Origin: Siphonodentalium dalli
Taxonomy: Eukaryota; Mollusca; Scaphopoda; Gadilida; Siphonodentaliidae
DNA: 64,000 nt
Reading direction: 5' to 3'
NCBI GenBank assembly: GCA_032622095.1
Contig: CP136064.1
Span: forward strand, 176,656,247 to 176,720,246
Positions within the stretch are counted from its first letter, which is position 1. Each line of letters begins with the position of its first letter. The notes beneath the pieces were generated by a model, which was not told where the DNA came from, did no database searches, and saw only the letters and a list, made by a program, of their open reading frames with translations. Below are positions 1 through 10,756 of the stretch, one piece after another. The position numbers and the translations under genes were made by a program.

Positions 1-1140
1 AGGCTTCGATTTCATGTTTTAAATTTTTTTATAGCATTTTGCAGTCTTGGCTTGTTGGGGCTTGACTTTCTCCATGAGGACATGGAGAAAGTTTTATTCT
101 GCGCCCATTCGGTTAGTGGATAGATTTTGTATAGCATTCCTTACCAATACAGGGGGGGGGGGTGTGAAAAAAAAATTTCTGGCACGTATGCAATTCATAT
201 ACAGCTGACCCCCCCCCCGACCAATACATGTTTTTTGTCCCCCAATTTTTTTTTTCAGGAGTCTATTAAAATAGCCAGTGTCCGTCCGTGCATCCGCAAA
301 TGGTTTCATGATGATATTTAACTTTCATTTCGGTCAATAGATCAAAAGCATACCGTACATGTACAGGTCAAGTTCAAATATGGGTTTGCTCCACCCATTT
401 TCGCGAGAGTTATGGCCCTTTTTCGACTTAGAATCCTGTCAATTTTTGTATGATAGTTTATCCACCATTTCAGGGGGCACTGGTTGGATTGTTCTGAAAT
501 TTAGTATCGGATTTTAGGGTCCTTGTTAGTTTTTTTTAGAAAAGCTGACGCCCCCAAATTGGCCCCAAATGAAGCTACTTTTTCTGGGCACACTGTGGCT
601 GGATGGCCTTTTATTTTATATTAAATTGGTTGTCATTATAGCGCTAATTGCATCGCAAGGGGGGGGGGGGGGTGGTGGATGTAAATTTTTATGTGCATTT
701 CTGAACAAATACACCCATATATTATAAGAAAATAGAAAACATTCAGAATAGCAAACCTTCGGAATACCCAAAAAATCACTTTCTTTTATTGATAAATGCT
801 TTTCCTTTCTTTCAGTGTTATTTACTAAGATGCTGTGCTTATCATATCATTGAGACCAACACTTGTTGATAAAGGTGAGTTTTAATTTACACTATACACG
901 TAGGGCTGCAACGATATGCCCACATTTCGATATTCATTATGATTTTTGCAACTACATGTATACAATACGTATCACGATACTTTCCAGACTGAAAATTGGA
1001 CCAGTTTACAACTTTTGTCTGCTTTGCATATTGTTTTGGTGTTGTCGACATTCCTAACACCGTTTTTCTCAATAGCACGGAAACCCAAGTGTTTCCATAG
1101 AAAACTGAAGTTTACCATACAGGCGATTTACATTTCGCAA
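1..1140. other. Non-coding stretch with MITE scraps and a G run
   Basis: I see no gene here. It holds the small element at 151-219, a G run near 659-673, and phrases such as 'gagttatggccctt' (about 408-420) of a kind I associate with dispersed mollusc repeats. A segment starting near 901 ('agggctgcaacgata') resembles the terminus of hAT-type MITEs, but I could not find a partner end. Short open frames here are unsupported. Confidence 0.5.
151..219. mobile_element. Tiny deletion derivative of a G-run hAT-like MITE
   Basis: A 69-bp relic starts AGGGGGGG and ends in a C run plus g. It is flanked by an 8-bp direct repeat ACCAATAC (143-150 and 220-227). It retains the subterminal 'ggcacgtatg' and the 'catatacagctg' interior seen in the longer copies at 16971-17519 and 36772-37344. 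The duplication length and CAGGGG-like ends fit the hAT superfamily. No coding capacity. The homopolymer lengths may be unreliable. Confidence 0.65.
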
Positions 1141-1184
1141 CAATTTTTATCTCCCGCCAATGGCGCCAATTTGAAAATTTCCGG

Positions 1185-2565
1185 GGGATATAGGAATGGG
1201 CTCCGTCTGTCCGTCCGTCCTAACCAAATCTGTAAGAGTCATAACTTGAACAAATGTCAAGAGATTTCAAAGATTTGTGGTATATGAGTTCACCTGTACT
1301 TTGTTTATTATGTTTGTCAAATTTACCCAATACAGTAGCAAATAGACCTCACAGGGATCATTTCCACTAATCTCAATGAATTTCAAAGATATTTGGTATG
1401 AGTTCACCTAACCATTACCTAGAATGATTTTCAAGCCAGGTCCAGCCGGATATTTTTACCGGAGTTACTGGACTTTGTTTGTTTTTTTTCGAATTTACCA
1501 TATAGCAAATAGATGACATCAGGGCTCATTTCTAGAGGTGCCACGATTATTGATTTTGATAGTCGGTCGTCAATAATCGATAATAATCTATTAATCGTAC
1601 CTAATATCAATAACAGTGGAAGTATTCCGTAAATATGGCCTATTGGCTGTGTGTTGGTTTAAAAAACTCGGCTGATGTAATTTTTACGTTAATAATGTGC
1701 ACCATAAACCACTGGTAATGGTAACGGGTACAATGTATTAAATACCAGCACATTTCTCAGCGATGTCAAGGTTATAATAATTGTGAGTTTATTAGAACGA
1801 ACATAGCCATTAATTTCAGTGTTATGAATAGCCAAACATACAAACAATATCAAAATACGAATGCATGACGACTGCCGGCAGTTCCTAAAACAGGAATCTA
1901 ATGTTACAGAAACTATAACTTTCAGCAATATTCCAGAGTGTGGATAACAATCACAAAGGTGCCCCCCCCCACCCAGAAATTTCAGGACTCAGAACAAGTT
2001 AAGTAATTGTGATAGTAAGTGAATTTCATTCAGCAGTCACCATACGATAAGTGATAGCCTGTACTAGTAACATCTAAGTATACTCATGTTGTCAGAATCT
2101 CTCTGATGCATGATCAAATGTTGTTAAACCTTTGGTTGTAGATTAAATACTCATCATTTTCCGACGTCCAAAATAAATAACGGAGATTAATCGATGACGG
2201 AAATGGTAATCGATTATCGGCTTTATCAACGTTTCATCGATTATATGATTAATCGTGGCATCCATACTCATTTGCACAAATGTGTCAACGGATTTCAATA
2301 ATTTTTGTGACATGAGTTCACATGACCAGTATCTAGAACGAGTTCGCTAACGGTTGAAACCAGGTCCAGCCTGCCGGATATTTTCAGCAGAGTTATTGGA
2401 CTTTTTAAAATTATTTTTAGTGCATCAAAGGGCTCATTTCCACAAATGTCAACGGATTTCAAAGATTGTCAGTATACATGTATGAGTTCACATGATCAGT
2501 ATCTAGAACGAGTTCGCAAACAAGGTCCAGCTGGATATTTTCAGCAGAGTTATTGGACTTGTTTA
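1185..2565. repeat. Degenerate tandem array, ~130-bp unit, interrupted
   Basis: Four related units sit near 1185-1300, 1360-1480, 2267-2402 and 2431-2560. Each carries the order 'catttcca-aa-tgtcaa', 'ggatttcaaagat', 'atgagttcacatgaccagtatctagaacgagtt', 'caggtccagc-ggatattttcagcagagttattggactt' (quoted loosely across units). A hAT-like MITE at 1532-2266 splits the array between the second and third units. Flanking 'cccccgaaaa..tttcg' stretches at about 1170 and 2575 look like ends of the same larger repeat. No gene is visible. Confidence 0.55.
1532..2266. mobile_element. hAT-like MITE, 735 bp
   Basis: Terminal inverted repeats are visible: the left end reads CTAGAGGTGCCACGATTA and the right end TAATCGTGGCATCCATA. 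A 7-bp direct repeat CTCATTT flanks it (1525-1531 and 2267-2273). Inner sequence near both ends repeats AATCGATTATCG-type words. The duplication length and the GGTGCCACGATTA ends resemble non-autonomous hAT elements. No transposase remnant is seen. It sits in the tandem array at 1185-2565, so it is younger than that array. Confidence 0.65.
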
Positions 2566-2849
2566 TTATTGTCCCCCGAAAAATTTAATTTTCGTGGGAC
2601 TATAGAAATGGGGTCCGTTCCCACAAAATGCCACTTATGTGTCTTCGAAGCCACTCAAATACCATTTGGACTCAAATGATTGCTTATGTGGCTAGTCACA
2701 TAAGCAACCTCATTTGACAGCTGAAATGTGATCTAAGTGGCCTGACTCTCCCTATACATGTATACTTGTAGTAATTAGTTTACATTTATGGTGCATGTTA
2801 TGATATGCTGCAGAAATTATGAATGACCCACCCTATATTACTTTGTAAA

Positions 2850-4115
2850 GTTTGAGCTATTGCCATGGCTTTGTCGTCTGTGTGTACATGTATGCGTGCA
2901 TGCGTAATTCGTCAACAATACAGGCTACAGGTCGTACCTTTGGTCAGATCATTATGAAATTTCACAAAGCTGTTGACATCAACATTTAGACCGGAACGAT
3001 TCATTTGGATAAAAAAACATGGCCACCAGTGGCCATCTTGGATTTCAATATTCAATCCATTAGAACGGTCTACAGGTCGTACTGTTCGTCTGATCATCAT
3101 GAAATTTGTCATGGATGTTAATATTGACATGTAGATGGGAACGAGTAATTTTGGGGTCATTCGACCAAAAAACATGGCCGTCGACAGCCATCTTGGATTT
3201 TACTCTTTGCATGACTAAATTCTTTGGCACGCCATACAGGTTGTACCTTTGGTCGGATCATCATGAAATTTGTCATGGATGTTAATATTTACATGTAGAT
3301 GGGAAACGAGTACTTTTGGGGTCATTCGGCCAAAAAACATGGCCGCTGGCAGCTATCTCAACTGGCTATCTTGGATTTTACTCTTTGCGTGACTAAATCC
3401 TTTGGCACGGGCTACAGGTCGTACCTTTGGTCAGATCATCATAAAATTTGTCATGAATGTTGACAATGACATGTAGATGGGAACGAGTCATTTTGGGGTC
3501 ATTTGGCCAAAAAACATGGCCGCCAGCAGCCATCTTGGATTTTACTCTTTGGATGACTAAATCCTTTAGCAAGGGCTACAAATCGTAGCTTTAGTCTGAT
3601 CATCATGAAATTTGTCATGGCTGTTTAAATTGGAATGTAGATGGGAATGAGTCATTTTGGGGTCATTCGGACAAAAAAACATGGCTGCCCCGCGGCCATC
3701 TTTGATTTCAAAATTCAATCCATTAGCACAGGCTACTGTGAGTCTGGTCATCATTAAATTTGTCATGGGTGTTAATATTGACATGTAGATGGGAACGAGT
3801 AATTTTGGGGTCGTTCGGCCAAAAAACATGGCCGCTGGCAGCCATCTTGGAGTTTACTCTTTGCATGACTAAATCCTTTCACACAGGCCACAAGTCTAAC
3901 CTTTGGTCAGATCATCATGAAATTTGTCATGGTTGTTAAATATGACATGTAGATGCGAACGAGTCATTGTCCAGTCATTCGACCAAAAAACATGGCCGCC
4001 AGCAGCCATCTTGGATTTTACACTTTGCATGACTAAATCCTTTGGCACGTGCTACAGAACGCACCTTTTGTCAGATCATTGTGAAATTTGTCATGGATGT
4101 TGACATTGACATGTA
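2850..4115. repeat. Satellite-like array, seven units of ~155-180 bp
   Basis: Units are recognised by the phrase 'catggccgccagcagccatcttgg' (in variants) near 3017, 3171, 3335, 3515, 3680, 3827 and 3990. Each is followed by 'ttttactctttgcatgac', 'ctacaggtcgtacc', 'gatcatcatgaaatttgtcatgg' and 'gacatgtagatgggaacgag'. The left edge near 2832 carries 'ctttgtaaagtttgagctattgcc', matching the edge of the related insertion at 30241-31205. The organisation (edge sequence plus a variable number of ~160-bp core repeats) resembles the 'pearl' elements described from bivalves; that identity is inferred. Several open frames across the array are translations of the repeat. Confidence 0.65.
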
Positions 4116-5500
4116 GATGAGATAAACTGGTTTTACCTAGTTTATCTCCCCCCCCCCTAGGGGGGGGGGGGGGAAGATGACCTAGGTTATCTTCCCCCCC
4201 GCCCTGATCATCTTCCCCCCCGCCTGAATTTTCCATTCCTTAACATCTATTGGCGTGATAGTCTCATTTTATCATTCACTATGACTATGTGACTTAGAAA
4301 AACTATCATTGGTGGCAAGGAAGCATGTCTTTTCTTCGGCAGAGACATTATTGTTCAGATTTTTTTTTATTGAAAATCACCCAGTTTATCTCCCCCCGCC
4401 TGAATTTTCCATACCTTAACATCTATTGGCGAGTTAGTCTGATTTTATCGTTCACTATCACTATGTGACTAAGAAAAACTATCACAGGTGACAAGGAAGC
4501 ATGATTTTTCTGTAAAAGAGACAATAATTATAGTTTGGAGAATTTTCACTGGAATTTACCTAGTTTATCTTCCCCCCCCCCCCCCCCCCCCGCCTGGATT
4601 TTCCATACCTTAACATCTATTGGCGAGATAGTCTCATTTTATCATTCACTATGACTATGTGACGTAGAAAAACTATCATTGGTGGCAAGGAAGCATGTCT
4701 TTTCTTCGGCAGAGACATTATTGTTCAGATTTTTTTTATTGAAAATCACCCAGTTTATCTCCCCCCCCCCCCCCCCCCCCGCCGCCTGAATTTTCCATAC
4801 CTTAACATCTATTGGCGAGATGGTCTCATTTTATCGTTCACTATCACTATGTGACTAAGAAAAACTATCACAGGTGACAAGGAAGCATGATTTTTCTGTA
4901 AAAGAGACAATAATTATAGTTCGGAGAATTTTCATTGGAATTTACCTAGTTTATCTTCCCCCCCCCCCCCGCCTGGATTTTCCATACCTTAACATCTATT
5001 GGCGAGTTAGTCTCATTTTATCGTTCACTATCACTATGTGACTAAGAAAAACTATCACAGGTGACAAGGAAGCATGATTTTTCTGTAAAAGAGACAATAA
5101 TTATAGTTCGGAGAATTTTCATTGGAATTTACCTAGTTTATCTCCCCCCCCCCCCTGCCTGGATTTTCCATACCTTAACATCTATTGGCGAGATAGTCTC
5201 ATTTAATCATTCACTATGACTATGTGATTTAGAAAAACTATCATTGGTGGCAAGGAAGCATGTCTTTTCTTCGGCAGAGACATTATTGTTCAGTTTTTTT
5301 TTGGGGGTGATTTTCAATAAAAAAAAAAATCTGAACAATAATGTCTCTGCCGAAGAAAAGACATGCTTCCTTGCCACCAATGATAGTTTTTCTACGTCAC
5401 ATAGTCATAGTGAATGATAAAATGAGACTATCACGCCAATAGATGTTAAGGTATGTAAAATTCAGGCGGGGGGAAGATGATCAGGGCGGGGGGGGGGGAC
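4116..5500. mobile_element. Foldback-type element with alternating subunits
   Basis: Six direct units of ~172-196 bp begin near 4224, 4396, 4592, 4785, 4971 and 5157 with 'gcctg(a/g)attttccatacc'. A seventh lies inverted at about 5307-5470. Two unit types alternate: A carries 'atcattggtggcaagg...tcttcggcagag', B carries 'atcacaggtgacaagg...tctgtaaaagag'. The order is A B A B B A, then inverted A. The last direct and the inverted A unit form a hairpin centred near 5305. The outer ends also pair: 'ccctgatcatcttcccccc' near 4200 with its complement near 5480. Units are separated by C runs. No coding capacity. It abuts and may have inserted into the satellite array on its left. Confidence 0.6.
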
Positions 5501-7140
5501 GGCAGAATCGGAAGTGGACCAACGGGATGGTTATGAAATTAACAACTTTAGTTTTTCTGAACAATTCCTATGTGATTTAGGCCTATAGATTAGTTTCATT
5601 TTGACCAATTTCGTTGGTTAGCTGAACGAAAACCAGCGAAGACGTCATGACATGGTCCATGACGTCATTTACGTCATTTGGCTTTGTGGGCCAGAATCCA
5701 GACACATTTGGTCTCTACCAGAAACACTGATTTCACATCACTAGACTATAGACGTAATTATATATACGAAGTGGCTTTAGCACTGAGAGGGCTCAAGAAC
5801 GGTATGCCGCTCTTTAGCGATGAGGGCTAAGGAGCGGTATACGGCTCTTTATAGTCGGACACTGGAGATCGAGCAGTACGGATGATAATGTAAGACCGTT
5901 CTTTATCGCGCCATGACCATGTATAGCTAAATATTGGTATATACCGATGTACACCACTCCTGTTCCCCGTTCTGTGACGTTTGTCACTGAATAGCAGTAT
6001 ACCGTTCTTTAGTGCCAGCGCTGAAGAGCGGTAGGCCCATACCGTTCCTTGGTACCAAGCACTAAAGAGCGGTATAGCCTACCGTTCTTAAGCATATCAG
6101 ACCCATAAAGATGAAGAGTGGTATACCACTCTTTAGCGTTTGGTACTAAAGAACGGTTATAGCGTGTCGGGCCCATATAGCTAAAGAGCGATATACTGCT
6201 CTTAAGCCACGGCCTTATATATACACATACACGCTTTATTGACCGTACTAACACGGGACATAAATAGAGGCTCTATCAGTGTATAATCGCTTTTGTTAGA
6301 AGTTAGGAAACAGCGTATATAATGTATATTTGACTTTGATAAGTCTTTTAGTCACCAGTACGCAAATCAAAGCTTTATTACAACGACACAAATTAATGAG
6401 TAACACGCATAACACATATATACAACTTTTTATGTACAATATGCACACAATAAATATGGGATCCTGGATCCCTCCCTACAAACGTGTTGTTTGTTTGTTT
6501 GGTTTTCATTGTTCCTTTTTTGTTTGTTCTTCTTTTGACCTAGTGTGTATATATAAGATTGTATTTTTCATCATGTTTTCAAATGTCCTTTTGACTATCA
6601 GTTTGAATTTTTGACCTGCATGAGCTAATTCAGCTGCCTTCCACAAAGTATACACTTAAATGCAATAAGAGACGTCTCTAAAGACCATTTTCTAGAAAAA
6701 ATACAGACTGGATTCAAACGAGGGATGTTTTCTATTGACAAGAGCCCATGAAACTGTTCGTGCGAAATATTTGCCCAGTGATATTTTGGGATAATGCGCT
6801 CATGTAGTCATTTATATTTGTCATAGATAAACGTGGGAAATTGCTAGGTTTAGTTTGACATGGAGGTGTATGAGTTGCTTTAACGAGAGATGTGGTGGCA
6901 GGGTGGTTGTACTGTAGTGTTCCGCGACATCCGCCACTCCAACTTTGGTGAAAATATTCAACATTTTGAAATCCCATGCCGTGACACAGCAACAGTTGGA
7001 AACTACGTGTATAGATTGAAATTGTTGTGACAGTTTGATGTATTTGTGTGGTTGCTCCACTACGTGTCACGTGCGATCAAATTATAGGCCAACCTGAACA
7101 AGACAGATCGAAATTCTTACCTTGAGTCTTCCAAAAGAAA
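5501..7140. other. Gene-free stretch containing a GAGCGGTATA array
   Basis: Apart from the array at 5770-6230 I see nothing assignable. From 6250 to 7140 the sequence is AT-rich without recognisable coding or repeat structure. The open frame near 6732-7070 (minus) shows no family motif. Confidence 0.4.
5770..6230. repeat. Array of short inverted motifs (AAAGAGCGGTATA)
   Basis: About a dozen copies of a 13-17 bp motif related to CTAAAGAGCGGTATA, or its complement TATACCGCTCTTTAG, alternate in orientation at roughly 20-60 bp spacing, for example near 5800, 5828, 5993, 6020, 6068, 6115, 6145 and 6183. Adjacent opposite copies make many small hairpins. No terminal repeats or duplication were found. 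Confidence 0.5.
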
Positions 7141-7149
7141 AAGCAGATT

Positions 7150-7425
7150 TTTATCGGCAGATTATTCGAACGCGGTTGACACCGGGAATGACCGCTCGCG
7201 GAAAATACTACCGCGGTGTACGCCGGTAACGGTCTAGATTACCGCGGTGGACATGACCGCGGTCAGATACCGCATGTCACCGTGCATTGCGGTGTATGAC
7301 CGCGGTGTACTACTGCATGGCCGCGGTGTACTACCGTATGACCGCGGTGTACTACCGCATGGCCGCGGTGTACTACCGCATGACCGCGGTGTAGTGGCGA
7401 TATGACCGCGGTCATGACCGGCCCA
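7150..7425. repeat. Tandem array of the palindrome ACCGCGGT
   Basis: A ~21-bp unit, ATGACCGCGGTGTACTACCGC, recurs in its clearest form at 7300-7400. More degenerate units lie from 7150. Each unit centres on ACCGCGGT, a perfect palindrome containing the SacII site CCGCGG. The array is CpG-dense compared with its AT-rich surroundings. No gene is seen. Confidence 0.6.
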
Positions 7426-7429
7426 TAAC

Positions 7430-7849
7430 CTCCTTAAATGGGTCGATTAATTAGAGCATAGCTGTACTTGACTTAATTATTTTAAGTGATTATTGCTGGA
7501 AATGATAATCTGTAACTGCAAACTTGATACTAGTAATAGTATTAACTATTTTTGCGCATACACATATATATACTTAGAAATATTTTACTTGAGTTAATAA
7601 AACTGAATTGAAATGTATATATAACTAAAACAACAGGATAAGGAGAATTGCAGATGTGATGCTATTTTCTGCCAACAAATTAGGCCTACAATAGTACGTG
7701 TATGGTACACTGAAATTTCCCGAGGCAGTATAATAATAAAATCTGGACTGACTGGTTGCTATTCATGTTGACATAGGCAGCCCGATTTTTTGTGGTAAAT
7801 TGCCAATTTGTAGAGCCCTAATTGCACTCGAGATGTGTACTAATAATTT
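7430..7849. other. AT-rich stretch, nothing recognised
   Basis: No open frame with family motifs, no inverted ends and no tandem structure were noticed. Confidence 0.4.
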
Positions 7850-8138
7850 CCCCAGAAAAACTTATTCAAACAGACAAAGATGGATAACTCTAAAATCAAG
7901 TGTATTAATATTGCAATTTTGACTGAGACCATCCTTTTGACGGCGTGTTTCTGGGCCAGAACATACCGGGTATAGAAATAACATAACTTCAAAAATTGAT
8001 ATCTGATCGTGATCACTCTGAGCGTTGATAGGTTGGTTCCTCGACTCGAATGATCGAATCGATTATTTTTATCCCCGAAGCCAAAGAAATAGTAATTGAT
8101 GAGGGCCTGATCGGATTGAGTACCTTTAATTAAATGTC
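7850..8138 (+). repeat. Copy of dispersed family ending GGATTGAGTACCTTTAA
   Basis: It shares 'gataactct', 'ttttgac(c/t)gagacc', 'gacggcgtgtttctgggcca', 'ggttcctcgactcgaat', 'ccaaagaaatagtaatt' and the terminal 'cggattgagtacctttaa' with copies at 18487-18780, 19735-20072 and 20966-21283. The copy at 20966-21283 shows the family to be a terminal-inverted-repeat element. The next TIR element (8139-8517) abuts the terminus. Confidence 0.55.
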
Positions 8139-8517
8139 CATACCCGCTGGACAAAACAAGTGTCCATTGGCACCGCGGTGTATTTGCCGTTCGGCTGCGG
8201 TGTCAGAGTTTGTAACTGCAGTTTAGCACCGCGGCCGAACTGCAAGTACACTGGCCCAACAACAAGTACCCTGCGGCCGAAAGGCAACTATACTGTGCAC
8301 CATGGTTAGATTTCCGGTTTGTATCGTCTTTTTTCAGTTTAATGAACGTACAGTGTACACTGCGGCAACTACAACATGGCTGAACGGCAAGTACATGTAC
8401 ACCGCGGCCCAACTGTAGTTAGCCGATGGAGCTGCGGTGTAGTTGCATTTCAGCCGCGGTGGCAACACTAACTGCACAGCGGTTAGGTGGACACTTGTTT
8501 TGTCAAGCAGGGTATGT
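8139..8517. mobile_element. TIR MITE, 379 bp, with CCGCGG-rich interior
   Basis: The ends are inverted: left CATACCCGCTGGACAAAA, and the right end complements CATACCCTGCTTGACAAAA. Both continue into CAAGTGTCCA, giving arms of about 28 bp. The interior repeats 'accgcggcc-aactgcaagtaca' in both orientations about eight times. No target duplication was recognised and no coding capacity is seen. Confidence 0.55.
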
Positions 8518-8784
8518 ATGCCATATACTAGAATATGTACATGCATAAAGTTATAAGCTCATCATTTTGATATCAGAATCATATAGAAATCTTGACTTTG
8601 TGCTCTTTTCAATTTTCATAGCCTCAAAATTAATGATTGTGCAGACCCAAATAAGCACTGTGTGGGGGGGGAAATTTCCCACAAAAATAATAAAGGTGCA
8701 TGCATGTTTATTTGGAGCCCAAGAGTATGGGTTATGTCGTCAAAACACTATATAACACCAGGTGCCTCGGTCGGGGGTGTCAGA

Positions 8785-9045
8785 CCGATTTTCCGAAGAC
8801 CTATTACTACGAAGGCCCACAACTCCGAAGACCCGATTCTCCGACGGCCCATAACTCCGAAGTTCCGATTCTCCAACGGCCCATAACTCCGAAGATCCGA
8901 TTCTCCGACGGCCCATAACTCCGAAGATCCGATTCTCCGACGGCCCATAACTCCGAAGATCCGATTCTCCGAAAGCCCATAACTCCGAAGGGCCGATTTT
9001 CCGAAGACCTATAACTCCGAAGACCTATAACTCCGAAGGACCGAT
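8785..9045. repeat. 32-bp tandem minisatellite
   Basis: Units run CCGATTCTCCGACGGCCC then ATAACTCCGAAGAT. About eight copies are present, and the edges change to 'ccgaagacctattac'. The 'ttccgaag/ctccgaag' core resembles the arrays at 16345-16465 and 32093-32225. The open frames on both strands here are translations of the repeat. Confidence 0.7.
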
Positions 9046-9286
9046 TGGGGGTACGGGGTTTTCCCCGGGGAGAATTTTTTTTAAAGTGAGCCTAAAATGG
9101 GGGCTGTCTGGTTGTTTATGAAGCATATGAAAGGTGGCCCCCATATCATTTCCTGGCAACTTGTGCTTGTTTCAGCATTCAGCAAGTTCTATTACCCTTA
9201 CATTTTCAAGTTTTGTAGGTCACAATTTATTGAATATTGGGCAATTTTGCATAATTCCAGCACCTTGCACCCCCCCCGGGGTACGG

Positions 9287-9609
9287 TACTTTGCGATAAT
9301 TACTTTGCGATATTATCTTTGACTGATAAATCACAAACAAATTTGCGACACTTACCTTTGCCATTGCAAAGGTATGTTAATTTGTTTGCAAAGTAATTAA
9401 CAGTTTTCATCGCAAAGATGATTGCTATTCTGTTATATAAAATTGCGAAGTATAGATGTTTGCAATTTATCGCAAAGTTTTGCGATTTATCAACATGTAT
9501 TTTTAAATAGATATTTGGAAAGTGACAGGAGGGTTTTCAAAACTTGAATCTAAATTTGTTTGTGATTTATCATCAGTCAAAGATATCGCAAAGTAATTAT
9601 CGCAAAGTA
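9287..9609. mobile_element. TIR MITE with ~58-bp arms
   Basis: The left arm begins TACTTTGCGATAATTACTTT and continues through 'atctttgactgataaatcacaaacaaattt'. The right arm (about 9551-9609) is its reverse complement with minor changes. TCGCAAAG recurs several times inside. No clear target duplication and no coding capacity. Confidence 0.65.
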
Positions 9610-10060
9610 TGAAAGATGGTTGCGATTTATCCCAGATATACTAAAGCAAATTTTTTGTCAGAAACTGCCGCAACTGAGTTTGGGTGGGTCGGCTTCGGTG
9701 CTGGTATTCCAGTCCCTATGTTGTTAGTTTGATTTAAAATTTGGGAAAGTCGAAAAATTATTAAAACAAAAAAACAGCGGTGTTTGAACAGGATGTCAAT
9801 ACATTAGCTGACAGTGACACTCAAAAATCTTGGCGCAAATGCTGAGCTGCTTTTTTGTCCATAGTAGTTAGTACCGTGTATAATATTGTTACTTCATTTT
9901 CAGGATTTCCAAATTAAACCAATGGAACTTTGGGAGCGCTTTGTTGGGTTTGAGTTTCTGGGTCAATAACAATGGCTGCATAATTAAGGAGACACACGTC
10001 TATGTATTTCATGTTTAAATAGTAGTTGTATCACTGTATACTATATGTACATTGTTGTTT
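9610..10060. other. No feature recognised
   Basis: AT-rich sequence with no motif-bearing open frame, inverted ends or tandem structure that I can support. Confidence 0.35.
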
Positions 10061-10071
10061 ATTATTGGGGG

Positions 10072-10365
10072 GGTGGTGTCTGGGTTGGTCAGTTGTCCAA
10101 TGAGCACGGTACCGGTCACCAAGCTGTAGGACCTGAGCTAGTGACTGACATGGGTTCGATTCCTATGTGGCGACCTCTGTCCAACTTCTTGCCTGAAGAA
10201 AACTTTCCGATCGGCGGAGTACATATGATATGTGCAGACGGTGCATCGTGACTACCTATTGTAGGTGACTAACCATAGATCACATAGTTTCCATCAACAA
10301 CAAATGATCTGGCCTCATTGTTATATCGCCTCAGTTGTGGAAAGCAACAAAACCCCAAAAAATAT
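10072..10365 (+). mobile_element. tRNA-derived SINE candidate
   Basis: An A-box-like stretch 'tggtcagttgtccaatgagc' (from about 10086) is followed by a consensus B box, GGTTCGATTCC (about 10152-10162), within 'catgggttcgattcctatg'. That spacing and order are those of an internal RNA polymerase III promoter. A non-tRNA body follows and ends near 'caacaaaaccccaaaaaa'. The 5' part does not fold convincingly as a full tRNA, so a SINE fits better than a tRNA gene. Family identity is unknown. Confidence 0.5.
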
Positions 10366-10574
10366 ACTCAATGTTGATACTGCCTTTCATTTATTTATTT
10401 TATATTTGTGGTTTTACGTGGCTTCCTACAATTAAGCGATATCACAGCTAAGGCAGATTAATTGTTGGTAGAGGAAAACATGTGTGCTACACTTAGTTGT
10501 GTACAATTCAGTACTTAAAAAAAAATTAAGTGATTTATGCACCATCTGCTCTCATGTTACAAATCACTGACCAC

Positions 10575-10740
10575 TGTGAAGGTAGCCCATGTTTCCTCTG
10601 TTAATATTCCCATGTTATTATACTAGTAATTAGATGAAGGTAGCCGGTGTTTCCTGTCCTTCCCATGTTATTATCATTAGATGAAGGTACACCGGTAGTC
10701 CATGTTCCCTCTGTTCCTCCCATGTTATTATCATATTATG
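10575..10740. repeat. Three ~60-bp tandem units
   Basis: Variants of 'gatgaaggtagcc', 'gtttcct', 'ttcccatgttattat' occur three times in a row. Nothing else is in this stretch. Confidence 0.5.
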
Positions 10741-10756
10741 CCTATGGGGGTCGGGC

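Noticed and set aside
8785-9045. A CRISPR-like array of 32-bp units
   Set aside because: Units are contiguous without unique spacers, and the sequence is eukaryotic; it is a minisatellite.
10072-10165. A functional tRNA gene at the B-box sequence
   Set aside because: The B box is good, but acceptor and anticodon stems do not pair convincingly; a SINE explains it better.
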